From contig NC_089581.1 in the NCBI RefSeq assembly GCF_019320115.1, positions 94,238,802-94,302,801 of the forward strand: a DNA stretch of 64,000 nucleotides. Direction: 5' to 3'. The notes below the pieces were generated by a model, which saw only the letters and a program-made list of their open reading frames with translations, made no database searches and was not told where the DNA came from. The DNA comes from Miscanthus floridulus. Lineage: Eukaryota > Streptophyta > Magnoliopsida > Poales > Poaceae. Shown here one piece after another: positions 1 to 11,267 of the stretch. Position numbers and translations under genes: made by a program. Each line of letters opens with the position of its first letter. The first letter of the stretch is position 1.

Positions 1-211
1 AGTTGGCTTAACTGCTACCACCGCCGTCACATGGGAACACGTGACACCGCCGTGCACGTCCGCCTTGGCCACAAGCAGGCGCTCATGGCTGCCAACTTCA
101 CCAGCCACCCTTAGCCCACTCTAGTGCCTATTACCAAGTCATCTAGAGTGTTAGCGCCTTCCCCTAAAGACAGAGACCTACCTTCGACCACCGTCTTGTC
201 AGAACGACGAC
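1..211 (+). mobile_element. Left piece of a Tekay/Del-type long LTR (LTR E)
   Basis: This GC-rich stretch abuts the left end of element C. The sequence on the other side of C (23312 onward) has the same character and runs on to a clear LTR end at 26739, so I read 1-211 and 23312-26739 as one LTR split by C. The five bases before C (acgac) and after C (gtgac) match at three positions, and the two differences are transitions, which fits an old 5-bp target duplication. The true left end of this LTR lies outside the window. Confidence 0.5.
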
Positions 212-682
212 TGTCTATAGAATATCATCGACAGTCCTCTGAGGGGTATCCCATGAAGGTAGATTGATTGGCATAGAGACATGTAATTAAGAACAAGAAG
301 GCAACAGAGACACACGAGTTAGATAGATTTAGGCCGTCAATATGACATAATACCCTACTCCTATGGTCTGTTGGTTTGTATTAGCTATCATATGATATTA
401 TGTGATTTTGGAGGGGGTCCCTGCCTGCCTTATATAGTCCGAGGGTAGGGTTACAAGTCGGTTAGATATGAGAGATAACTGGAAAGTAATAACAGATTAT
501 AGGAATCTTGGGATCATACGTATCCTAACATATCTCGTAGTATCTTTAGGATATCTTCTCGGTGTCTTGTGGGAGGCGCCGAGCAGAGTCGTGCCTCACA
601 AGGCTTTGTCTTGTGGGCTGGGCCGCCCTTGGGGGCGCAGCCCATGTGGTCTGCCATGGGTATCCGAAGTTGTACCAGCCCA
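212..682 (-). repeat. 3' LTR of element C
   Basis: A 471-bp copy of a sequence repeated at 10797-11267, 16769-17241 and 22840-23311. On the plus strand it begins tgtctatagaat and ends near cccata, giving TG...CA ends on the coding (minus) strand. A TATA-like tatatag lies within the cttatatagtcc segment, read as ctatataag on the minus strand. The end near 682 is degenerate, so that boundary may be off by a few bases. Confidence 0.85.
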
Positions 683-1773
683 TAGCTAGTCCCTGAGCGC
701 CTTGTGCCCAGTTGTGCAACGCCATCTTGAGCTTGTCTGAGCAGGTGTGAATAAAGCCGAGCAGTCAAACTCGTGGTCCAACCACCGTGATGAGTTGCCT
801 GAGTAGTTGTGAGCAGTTGCCAAGTAGCGTGAAACCATTGTCGAGCAACAGGAACCATTGCCAAGCAGCGAGAGCCTGTTGCTGAGCAGTGCAACCCAAG
901 CATGGCTTGCCATAAGAGTGTAAGGAGCTCAAGTTCATAATCAAAAATTTCTTCGTAGTAGACCAAGTGTGCCCACTTAGATTCCGACCACGAGAAAAAA
1001 GAGATAGTCTTCTTCAGCTTCAAGAGGCGCGGAGTATTCTAGATTAAAGCAAACCCACTCACCGCGAGGTGAAGTGTGCCCACTTAGTCCCTAAGCCTGA
1101 CAGTAGATGACATAGTCATGTGGTGCCAGGGTCCAAAGTAGAAGAATAGTAGAAGACCAGTCGAGTAGGCAGTCCAGTCCCCAGGCATAGCCCTAAGATG
1201 AGAACAAGCACATTCACCACAAGGTGAAGTGTGCCCACTTAGTCCCGAGCCTGACTAGTAGGTGACTGTGGTCACATGGTGCCTGGGTAAGAAACAACGG
1301 ACAAATGAAGAAAAATCCCCAATGTAGCGAGGAACTAAGATGTAATTCTGACATAGTTCCTGAGCCACAGGAGGAAATCTTGAAGAAAACAAATCAAGGA
1401 GAAAACACTAGAGTAATGGCTATATAGTAGTAATTACTAAGCCGTAATGGTTGGCGGAGAAGTCAGTGAATATTCGGCGAGCCGTAACAAATTGTGGAGA
1501 AAAATCGGCGATACAGGCCGTGGTTGCGCAAAAGCCCAAGTAACAGCCCACCTTGCTATTGCAAAGAATTCGAAGAGGACGCCAATCACAGGAGTAGTTT
1601 CCTAAAAACCCTTGAATGCGAAAAGGTGGGGGAATGCTTTAAAACTGCACCGCCAAACCCCACGCTCCCACCTTTGCCACTTTGCCATTTTCATCTTCTT
1701 CCTTAGCCCTCGCATTTCTAGATTCATATTCACGCACTGCTTCCGCCGCTAGTCCCCATCCTAGATCTAAGAG
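683..1773. repeat. Non-coding 3' region of element C with diverged tandem repeats
   Basis: No credible reading frame. The block aagtgtgcccacttag recurs at 965, 1072 and 1227, with similar sequence around it (fragments such as cctgac-agta-gtgac and gtcacatggtgcc), so this is a short array of diverged units of roughly 105-155 bp. The equivalent region of element B (11268-12320) has the same block at 11542, 11648 and 11801. The last part, from about 1640, is the upstream region of the antisense ORF. Confidence 0.6.
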
Positions 1774-4061
1774 ATGGCGCCAAAGAGGGGAGCTGTGAAC
1801 CCAAAGAAGGCGAGCCCAAAGAAGGCGGGTGCTGGAGCCAGCCGTGATGAAGAGTGGGTGCCATCGTGCACGGGGGAAGCAGAGCTCGATAGATTGGTGG
1901 AGGTGGGCATTCTTTGTGACTGCGTCACCGCCGGATGGCCGCCAGCTAGTGGTGAGCCCTTCCCAATGCCTCACACTGATGAAGTAGTGGTGTTTGAGGA
2001 TTATTTCTGGCGAGGATTGGGATTTCCTGTTCATCCTTTTTTGAGGGATCTGTTGGAGTTCTAGGCACTTAGTCTGTGTAATCTCCACCCAAACACCATC
2101 TTGCACATCTTGATCTTTATCCACTTCTATGAAGCGTATTTGGGGATTCTTCCATACTTCAACCTCTTCAAACACCTATTCTGACTGAAGAAGAAGGGCG
2201 ACAGCGGTTCCAAGGTGGTCGGCGGAGTGTATCTTTAGCTGCGTGATGGAATGGCGAGCGAGTACCTTACTGTGTCGTTGAACACGTTGCTGAAAGGGTG
2301 GAACATTAGGTGGTTCTATATGAAGTAGAGCCATCCTACCATCCGCTACGATGCCGACCACACCTCGGAGAGCTAGAAAAGCTAGTCGGAGAGGCCAAAC
2401 AGTGCTGATATGGAGCAAGTGAGGGAGGTCCTTGGCCTAATAAAGGGCGTGAAGACCAACTATGGACTGGTAGCGGCGAGCTTCATAATGCGCTGCATCC
2501 AACCCTGCAAGGAGAGGGCCCACGTGGGCTTTGACTTTAAGGGAGACACTGACAGCACCTAGGGGAGGTCAGAGGCACTATCGAGAGATGAGGTTGTAGA
2601 GCGGGCCACAGAGCTATTCGCTCCATTGGCTTCATTTCAGGTGTCGAGGCAGATGAGACCCTTTAACTGCATGAATCCGCCCCCTCAAGTAACTATCTCA
2701 ATTGTTTGTTCCTGATACTTTTAATCCTATAGCACTACCGAGCAGTGAACCGATTCACTTATGCAAAGATCTATTCACAGGAAAGAGTGGTGTACTTCTC
2801 AAGCATGCTGAGGGGTGATTGGCTGAGGGGAGTAGACGCTTGGCCACCGACTTGGCTTGAAGAAGATGCAGCCAGCGCCTCGTCAGAGTCTAGAGGCACG
2901 GATGCTGGTCAAACAGAGAGTTCTCCCCCAGTGTTAGAGAAGGTCTAGGGGAAGAGGGCAGCGGCAGATGAGCCGGCCCGAAAGAAGAGAAAAACGGTGG
3001 GTGCCGCTCGCCTCAAGCCGAGTGGCATCTCGCTTGGCGGTGACCGGACCACTCGGACATGGAGCGTCGTGGTGTTCGAGTGGTCGGATGACGATGAAGT
3101 GCCAGTGGCTCCTCCACCGAGCATGAAGGCGCCTCCACACAACACGCACATGGAGGTATGATCGAAGAGAGATGAAGAAGTCCCCGAGCAGCGAGCAAGG
3201 GGAGTCCCCGAGCAGCAGGCGATGAAAGTCCCAAAGCGGTGGGAAGAGGAAGTCCTAGAGCGGTGAGCGAAGGAGAGGCCAACCATGGAGAAGTCAGGAC
3301 CTCCACCCCACAACATGGGAGTCAACCCCATGACCGCACCTAGGGGCTCGAGTAGGTAGTGCCGGTTCAAGAAATTGTACCAGCAGACCAAACTGTAAGT
3401 ATCCTTGCCTTAGAGTTACTTTATCATCGTTCCTTATCCTTTCTTGGTGATTGATGAGTTGATCTGATGTAGAGCAAGGCATATGGAGGATTTGGCCCCA
3501 CTCATCTAGACTGACGAGCAGCCGAAGGCTGGCCCTGGGGTAGATGATGAGCAGCAGAAGGCTAGCCCCAGGGTGGAGGAGATGCCAGTGGACCCCATAA
3601 CGGAGTCCCTGGGTGCTCGGTAGCCTGCAGAGGAGTCAACCACCCCTTCTACTAGACTTGGCGGTGATGAACGGTTGGCATCGATGACGGATAGGTCGGT
3701 GGCAGCACCCGAGGCAATGGCAGGAACTGTTGGGTCTGTGGGGGTAGAGGCTTGAGTTGCTAGTGTCACGCTGGAATCTAGAGCAGAGAAGCCTATAGTG
3801 CCAGAGGAGCAGATGGTGCTCCCTGAGGCGTCGAAGGGCATGGTCGGACATGCTATCCGGCCATCGAGCCCCTAGGTGGTTCCTCTAGCTAGGGTGGAGG
3901 AGGACAAGGTGGAGGAGATCGAGCGTGATGAACCTCGACCCCAAGCTGTCAAAATCCTCTAAAAGCGTGGCGATGGGGTGGTGGTTGTCAAGGAGGTGGA
4001 CACCACAAGGGAGCTCAAGAGACTAGAGTCCACCCTTGCTAGGGTGATGAAGAAGATCAAG
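1774..4061 (+). pseudogene. Antisense ORF (aORF) of element C, N-terminal exons, PF04195 'putative gypsy type transposon' domain
   Basis: Plus strand, opposite to gag-pol. The ATG at 1774 opens a lysine-rich tail (MAPKRGAV, then KKASPKKAG), followed from about 1960 by a domain with the hallmarks of PF04195: EVVVFEDYFWRGLGFPVHPF, then NLHPNTILHI, EAYLGILP and GWNIRWFYMK. Extra ORFs of this type, antisense and between pol and the 3' LTR, are known from Tat-lineage elements; their function is unknown. Likely introns are 2689-2732 (only 44 bp) and 3395-3472, both GT...AG; a further donor at 4062 opens an intron that now holds a solo LTR. The frame is broken by stops from 2062 on. Several of these are CAG or TGG codons in element B's copy. 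The gene resumes at 8024. Confidence 0.75.
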
Positions 4062-4074
4062 GTTAGTACTTCAT

Positions 4075-7000
4075 CTAGAATGCTCCTCTTTTGAAATAGA
4101 GTTAAAATGATTTGAGTTGGAATTTTTGTGCACATGAAATATAGGAAATAAAAATTTTCATTAAATTAAAATACATCATAAGGTAGCAACATGTTTGAGC
4201 ATACATGCCATTGCATTTGATTTCATTGGTTGAGTGGTTGAAAAGTCAAAATAGTTAAAATGCTCTTAAAATGAAATTAAAAGCGGCTTTGAAATAAAAG
4301 AAAAGAAAAATTGAAAATAAGAGGATTTAAAAAAATGGAATAGTTTATTTTTGGAAACTTACCAAAATTGCTCATTTATATTTGAGATGAAAACTATGTT
4401 CAAAACTCTATATGAATTTGCATTTGGTTTACATTGAATTGGCTTTGAAAACAAAATAGGAAAAAGATTTGGAAAAGAAATTCATTATGAAGATTTCCTT
4501 TCTTCCTTTTCAGCCTAGCCCTAGATTTGCCCCGCTCCCTTCCTCTCTGTCGGCCCAGCCGCACTCCCCCTTCCTTCCAGCATGCCTGGCCTGCTCCGCG
4601 TGGCCCATCCCGTGCTGGCCTGATTTGCTCGGATTGCCCTGCGTGTCGCCTGAACGCGCAAGCACCCACGCCTGCGGCGTAACCCACCAACGCGGCCCGC
4701 TCGGCCTACGCCCACATCGCACACACACCGTCTGCTCCTCCCTTGCACTGCGTCACTAGCCCACGTCATCAGACGCCCGCACGCGCTGCTCCTTCTCCCT
4801 CTTGCTATGACCCGGGTCCCACTCGTCAGTGCTGCTGTCCCCTTCCCTTTCCTTCTTCCCCGTGCTCCCTTTCCTTTCTTGCTTCCATCAATGGCGCACG
4901 CCCAAAACGGCAACTTGCCAGCCCTCCGCGCATGCAAGGAAGGCGATCAATCCTCGCACGCGCCCTGCTCCCCTTCCATCTACGCAGTGACCCATCCATC
5001 CTATAAATCCTAAGCTCGACCCCCCCATCCTCCTCTCCTTTCTCTGGCCGCCGCCGGAGCTCACCAGTGTCGCCCGTAGCCCCGCTGCTCCGGCGCCCTA
5101 AACTCGACGTCGACGTGTCCAGGAGCTCCTCCATGACCCATCGGTGCCGTAGGTACCCCGCATCCTTTGATTTGACCTTCATTCGCTTGGATTCAACCTC
5201 ACCCACGACCTCTCTCTCTCTCTCTCCAGCCATCGCCACCGCCGTCGACCCGCCCCGTCGAAGCCTCTCGGACTCCGCAACCACCTCCATCCGAATCTCG
5301 GTGAGCTACTCGTTCTCCCCATGCCCTCTGTTCGTCAAATAGAGCACTAGAACATCGTAGCACCGAGCGTTCGAGCCACCAGTCATGGCGCTGCCATGGA
5401 CCCGATGCTTCGGTAAGTACTCCATCTCTGTGTTGTGTCCTTTGTGTTCGCGCGCTCATGTAGATCATCCCAGTGCAATTTGTTTCAATCGGGGAGGTCC
5501 AGAACGCCCCCCCCCCCTGGCGTCCACCGCCGAGCTTGGCTCACCACCGGCCATGGCACCCTCGCCGAAGGCGCTGTGCAACAACGGGTAATCACCTGAT
5601 CTTATCGGCACCGTCAGATCTGTGTTGAACGGCTGGAATTAGATCATACCGTGTGTGTTTGTAACTGGTCCATCGCGACCCGTGGACTTGGTCCACCGCG
5701 CCGCGTCAGCGCAGGCCCACGCCACATGGTGCACCACGCCAACCAGCAGCCGCCACATGTCTGCGGAGTCAGCGTCGTAGTCAACCCACAGTCAAAGCCA
5801 CGCACGTTTTGCAGAATAGCCCCCCCATTTTCAATGAATTAACCCGCAGTCCGATTCAGTTCAAAATGATTTCTTTTAGGCCCTATTTTTATTTGTTTAA
5901 GTCCCTATAGTTTCTAGAAATAGTACCCATAGTCCAGCAGCCAGTGTAATTACTTATTTTTAATTGTTTTAATTCAAAAATGAGTTTGAGATATTTACAG
6001 AAATGCCACTAAATCTTATTTCATGCGTAACTTTTGTGTTTTAAGTCCGATTTGATCCGTTCAAATTGTGTTAGGATCGTATTTACGTTATCTACTGTGT
6101 TTATACTACTGTTAGGGCATGTTTTCAACACTTTAAATTCATGGGTAGATTTAATCTATTATTTAACTAAAGTAAAACTTGTTTAAATCATAACTTATTC
6201 GTTTTAACTCCGAAAAAGTCTGTTCAAGTTGCGTTTGTTTCATAACGACGAGATCTACGCATTAGTAATTGTGTTTACTATATTGATATTTCTGAAATAA
6301 CATGGTTTAAATCATATCTTGATTAATGATTATGCAACTAGGTTTTATACATAAAATATAATTTGTTTTACTTTTGTTTTATAATTTAAATCTAAAATTG
6401 ACTTAATTCAATCCATATTGTTTATAAAATATCTTTTATATATGAATTCATACTGTTAACATAAATGAAGCCTATAGTTACTTTTTCACGTATAAAGCAA
6501 ATCTCTTGGTAGTTATAACTTTTCAACCATAGCTTCGATTAGCAGTGCCTCTCGCGACTTGTGTGTCCATAACGATGCATAGAATCAGTATTTCAGTCTC
6601 TTTCACTTATTTTTCTATGATTGGTGTACTGTTCTGATATAGATGCAACTGTATGTTATGCATGTATGTGTATGGATGTTTGTGTGGTGTTCTACTGATT
6701 GTCCAGTCGGTGAGATACACGTGATAATCTAGAAGAAGAAGAAGGACATCGAAGAGTAAAGCTTACCGAAGGATCGGTGTGTAAGGCAAGTATAGCATGG
6801 GACCATCCTTGTTACCTATTCACATTTAATCACTAAATTCATATTGCATGTGTCTCCCTTGTTACCATTAAGGATATCCTAGATATTTGATAACTTGTAC
6901 CTTGATACCTTTGGGATATTGCATGGGATAGTTTTTGCTAGTGCCTTAATCAAAACCATGATCTTGTAACTTGACTAATGGTATATGCAATAAACATTAA

Positions 7001-7999
7001 AACATGACTTTTTAGTAACATGGAAACAGGGGGCTAGGAGTGTTTATATGCTTCAGATTCCTCTCCCTAAGGACTTATCTGTAAGCGATCATCCGAGACT
7101 TACAGTACAGCTATGAGGGCCATATGGCTCTAGCTTTAGCTTAGTATGAGGATCTTTTCTAGCTTGTTAGTGGTTACCTTTAAGGTGCAGGGTATGTTTC
7201 CTTTACTATTGGGAAGTGTGTACCGTGCTAGTGATGCCCACACGTGCCACTCCTAGAGAGGGGCCACATACGCCTAGCGGCCCTAACTTGTTAGACGAAT
7301 CCTTTGAAAGGCTTCATAGTGAACCCTACCGACCTTCCTTAGAAGTGGGTCAAGAGATTAGCTACCTCGAGGTGAAAGGGTAAATCACTGACTCATAGTG
7401 AAAGTGTACAAACTCTGCAGAGTGTAAAACTGTTATAACAGTCATGCTCTCGGTCACGAGCGGCCTTGGACCCTTATGGAATAGAGATGATCACTAATGG
7501 TTAATGGTACTAATGATCAACTATTTATGCTATACATTATTCATGTTTACCTGATCATGTGTTTATGGGAATGATAAATTCTTTGCCACTCAACTGCTTA
7601 AAAAGATGATCTATTAAAGCTAATCGTAGTAAACCAGTGTCAGCCCTTTTGAGCCTCATGAACCCCATGATATAATTGTTAAGTACGACATGTACTTACA
7701 GTTTGTTTTACTTTTCTATACATTAGATAAAAATCCTAGATGGGTACCAGATTGCTGGATTGGAGGAGTTAGGCTTATGGTCAACCAGTCAGTCGTCCCT
7801 GTGGATTTAGAGTCTTCGCTAGAAGATCGGAGTCAACTTTCCACTATCTATACTTTAAGGGTACTTTTCTTTTACTAATATGTTATGTAATAAGTATTGT
7901 CTCTTGATATTACCCTGATTTGTGGCTATATGTGAGATTTGACTTCCTAGGCTCACGTATAGTGTGTATCTGATTTTGTCTTTAAAATCGGGTGCTACA
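4075..7999 (+). mobile_element. Solo LTR of a long-LTR gypsy-type element inside an aORF intron
   Basis: A 3925-bp insertion flanked by the 5-bp repeat TTCAT (4070-4074 and 8000-8004). It has the make-up of a long chromovirus-type LTR: AT-rich start, GC-rich block at 4500-5700 with a TATA-like ctataaat at 5001, AT-rich 3' half, and an end in ...gggtgctaca. No PBS, gag or pol lies in it, so it is a solo LTR or an unrecognised element. The right end is canonical (CA); the left end reads ctagaatg rather than TG, so that boundary is uncertain. The several short ORFs in its GC-rich block look like composition artefacts. Confidence 0.6.
5001..5008 (+). promoter_or_regulatory. TATA-like box in the 4075-7999 LTR
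   Basis: ctataaat lies at the 3' end of the GC-rich block, followed by a pyrimidine-rich stretch, as expected for an LTR promoter. The call rests on motif and position only. Confidence 0.4.
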
Positions 8000-8023
8000 T
8001 TCATAATCTTGGCATTTTTGTAG

Positions 8024-8962
8024 GGGATAACTCGGACTGCCGGGTAGCGGCGCCAGCTGATAAAGAGGATGGAGCCCCTCACTGAGGAGAATGATAAACT
8101 CAAGGAGGTGATGAACCTTATGGAGAGAAACATCCAAAGGGACTAGCATGAGTGAAACCTTATAGAGTCCAATGCGTGGGACCTAGAATACCAGAAGGGC
8201 ATCCTGTCTGAGCAGCTGCGTGGCAAGTCTGAGCAGCTATCAAGTGCTTCCAAGCAGCTATTGTGGAAGTTCGAGCAGCTCAGGAACGTATCCGAGCAGA
8301 AAGAAGGTATGGCGTATTAGCCAATGTACTTTGTATAGTTGAATAGCCATATTTTTGGTGATGACTATTGTGCTTGTAGAGCAAGATGTGGAGCTTGGCC
8401 AACTGCATCAGGTCATCAAGCAACTCCGAAAGGAGAAGGCGAAGGAGTCAGGGTGAGCAAACAAACTGGTCAAGGAGCTAAACGGTGAGTACTTCTTGGT
8501 TGGAGTTATTGCTGGAGTAATATCTTGGCTCAATGGATTCTTGTGATGCTTGTAGATTATCGTCGAAGGGTTAAGGCATAGTTCGATGTGCTGGAGCAGG
8601 ATGCCCGAACCTAGACGGACAAGTTCGACGCCATAGTTGCCGGTGTCAAACCGATGCTCGACTGCGTCGACCTAGAGGTGTCTCCTCAGCCCGATGGAAG
8701 GCCACCACGTCCGGACACCGTCATCGAAAGGTGCAAAGCGGCGTGGGAGAACTTCAATCGTGATGCCATTGTGACCACCATTACTCATGCCCTTGTGGTG
8801 GTTCAGTCCCACTATCTAGCCATTGACCTTCAGGCGATAGGGGCTAGGTTTGCTGAAGGGATGGGCGAGGCGAAGCACCAGCAGCTAGAGGACACGGCAA
8901 AGAAGCTGGCCAGCGACATTGACCTGTTCGGTGAGACGGACAGTGATGGTGACGCTCAGTGA
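8024..8962 (+). pseudogene. aORF of element C, C-terminal coiled-coil exons
   Basis: This continues the antisense ORF after the solo LTR. An acceptor (tttttgtag) ends at 8023. The exon then encodes a Glu/Lys/Gln-rich, heptad-like stretch (LTEENDKLKEVMNLMERN, later LSEQLRGKSEQLSSASKQLL). Introns at 8307-8379 (73 bp) and 8485-8555 (71 bp) have clean GT...AG ends. The last exon gives an open stretch from 8654 ending in an acidic tail (DLFGETDSDGDAQ) and a TGA at 8960-8962. Stops in the earlier exons (for example near 8144) show decay. I infer a long coiled-coil protein with the PF04195 domain at its N-terminus; function unknown. Confidence 0.65.
8307..8379 (+). other. Predicted spliceosomal intron in the aORF
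   Basis: GT at 8307 follows gaaagaag, and the AG at 8379 follows the T-rich gtgcttgtag. Removing it joins two Glu/Gln-rich coiled-coil segments. The next intron, 8485-8555, has the same architecture and a very similar acceptor (gatgcttgtag). Confidence 0.55.
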
Positions 8963-9130
8963 TCTGCTTGGAGAATATTAGCTATAACATCTAGAGAGGG
9001 TAGTTAGAGCTCGCAAGAGCGTAGAAAACATTTATGTATGTGCATAAATGTTATAAAGTGCATGTTTATGTAGTTTGTTGGTATTTGTGTTAAAGAATCG
9101 TTGTAGTAATAACCCTAATGCAATTATACA

Positions 9131-9644
9131 TAGTATAAGTAGCATCCGAGCAGTTAGTTCATTACTGGACTCTTTGGCCTTAGCTTGCCCATAGTTCATA
9201 ACGTCGAGCGCGGAGCCCGTGCATGTGTAGGAGGAATAGGCGTCACCAAGGAACCATAGCCGACCACCCATAACGTAGAGCGTGGAGCCCATAGCATGTG
9301 TAGGGAGAGATCAGAGACTGGGTCTTCTCCATAGAGCGCAGGGCAGAACATGTGTTGCTTAGCGGTTGGCGAAATAACTTGGAGATAAACATAGTATTAG
9401 TGGTGTCCGAATTGTTTATTCTGTACTAAGCTCTCAGCCTTAGCTAGCCCATAATTCATAACGTCGAGCATGGAGCCCGTGCACGTGTAGGAGGAACAGG
9501 CATGACCAGGGAACCGTAGCCGACCACCCATAACACAGAGCGTAGAGCCCGTAGCACATGTAGGGAGAGATTGGAGACTGGGTCTTCTCCATAGAGAACT
9601 GAACAGAACATGTGCGGCTTGGTGGTCAGCGAAACATTTCAAAG
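9131..9644. repeat. Tandem duplication of about 260 bp in the element C 3' region
   Basis: Two diverged copies, starting near 9131 and 9390. Both contain cttagc(tt/ta)gcccataattcataacgtcgagc, gtagccgaccacccataac and the block ggagagat-gagactgggtcttctccatagag. No coding potential is seen in either copy. Confidence 0.7.
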
Positions 9645-9935
9645 ATATGGAGAAACATGGTCGGCAATTTAGAGAAACCTGTGTGGTGAAAAACATTAGA
9701 GATTTGGAGAAACATGTTCGGCGATTTGGAGAAACTTGTTCGGCGAAAATGTTGGAGATTTGAAGAAACTTGTTCGGCGATTTGGAGGAACTTGTTCAGC
9801 AAAAACATTGGAGATTTGGAGAAACGTATTCGGTGATTTGGAGAAACTTGTTCGGCAATTACATTGGAGATTTGGAGAAACATGTTCGGCGATTTAGAGA
9901 AACATGTTCGGTGATTTTGTATTGGAGTTCGTTAT
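9645..9935. repeat. Short tandem-repeat array, unit about 30/60 bp, in element C
   Basis: About ten diverged half-units of gatttggagaaac-tgttcggc, arranged as a higher-order unit of about 60 bp (the second half carries an extra gaaaa-cattgga spacer). The array lies between the end of pol (10059) and the aORF, where Tat-lineage elements are known to carry hypervariable tandem repeats. Confidence 0.8.
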
Positions 9936-10058
9936 GGAGTAGCTTAGAGCTCGGTGACCGTAAGTGGAGATTAAACCATAATGGAGAAATAATGGAGACA
10001 AATTATGGCAACAAAAACTTTATTCATCATGGAGCGGAGAATACATATCTGGAGCATT

Positions 10059-10796
10059 TCAAGGATAGAAATGTATAAGGTGCTCAATGTGCCATGAGTT
10101 GGGAACATCGATTCCATCTAAGTCATATAGGCGATAAGACCCTGGTCGGGTAACCTCTTTGACGACGTAAGGCCCTTCCTAGGGGGAGGAGAACTTGTGC
10201 ATCCCTTCATTTTTTTGTTTTCTACGAAGAACGAGGTCGCCGATAGCAAATGAACAACCTTTGATGTTGTGGTTATAGTACCTCTGCAAGCCTTCTAAAT
10301 ATTTGGCTGTGCGGACGTAGGTGATTAGGCGTTCTTCCTCGGCCCTACCGACATCCTCTATCCAAATAGTTGTGGCTTGCTCTTCATCATAATTATCCAC
10401 CCTAGGTGCTTGGAAGGCAATATCTGCTAGTAGTATGGATTTTGAGCCGTAGACCAAGAATATGGAGACACACCGGTGCTGTGACTAGCTTGAGTGCGTA
10501 GTCCCAAGACCACAGCTGGTAGCTCTTTGAGCCATCTGCCCGGATGCTTTTCTTCTTTCTGATATAGCCTCCTTTTGAGGGCATCAAGGATCATGATGTT
10601 CACCCGTTCGACCTAGCCATTGGCTCTAGGATGGGCAATGGAGACGTATTTGACAGAGATGTATCGGTCTTCGTAGAAGTCCAAAAAGTGGTGGCCAATA
10701 AATGTAGTTCTGAGGTCGGTGATAATGCTGTTCGAGAGACCAAATCTGTGGATGATATCTTCGAAGAGCTCAACTGCTTTCTTTGTAGTAGCTAAG
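10059..10796 (-). pseudogene. Element C integrase, C-terminal half
   Basis: Minus-strand integrase core and C-terminal region. Readable segments include LFEDIIHRFGLSNSIITDL, then HPRANG, VYGSKSILLADIAF, and the terminal module DLVLRRKQKNEG followed by a stretch ending in HIEHLIHFYP and a stop at 10059-10061. It is separated from its N-terminal half (17242 onward) by element B; with B and one copy of the target duplication removed, the frame is in register across the junction. A few in-frame stops are present. Confidence 0.8.
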
Positions 10797-11267
10797 TGTC
10801 GATAGAATATCATCGGCAGTCCTCCAAGGGGTATCCTACGAAGGTAGATTGATTGGCAAAGGAGCATGAGATCAACAACAAGAAGGCAACAGAGACACAC
10901 GAGTTAGACAGGTTCAGTCTGTCAGTATGACTGTAATACCCTACTATCATGGTCTGTTGGTTTGTATTATCTATCGTATGATATTGCATGAGTTTGGAGG
11001 GGGTCCCTGCCTGCCTTATATAGTTCATGGGAGCAGGGTTACAAGTTGGTTAGATCTGAGAGATAACCGAATGTAATAACTGATTACAGGAATCTTGGGA
11101 TCATACATATCCTAACAGATCTCATAGTATCTTCAGGATATCTTCCAAATGTCTTATGGAAGGCACCGACTAGAGTCGTGCCCCACAAGGCTCCATCTTG
11201 TGGGCTAGGCCTCCCCTGAGGGCGCAGCCCATGTGGTCTACTATGGGTATCCGAGGTCATACCCCCA
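10797..11267 (-). repeat. 3' LTR of element B
   Basis: 471 bp, plus-strand start tgtcgatagaatatc and end near tacccccata. It is clearly the same LTR family as 212-682, 16769-17241 and 22840-23311. Confidence 0.87.

Noticed and set aside
4400..5300. Several open frames of 80-150 codons on both strands
   Set aside because: They lie in the GC-rich block of a solo LTR, are Arg/Pro/Ser-rich with no domain, and several strands overlap; a composition artefact.
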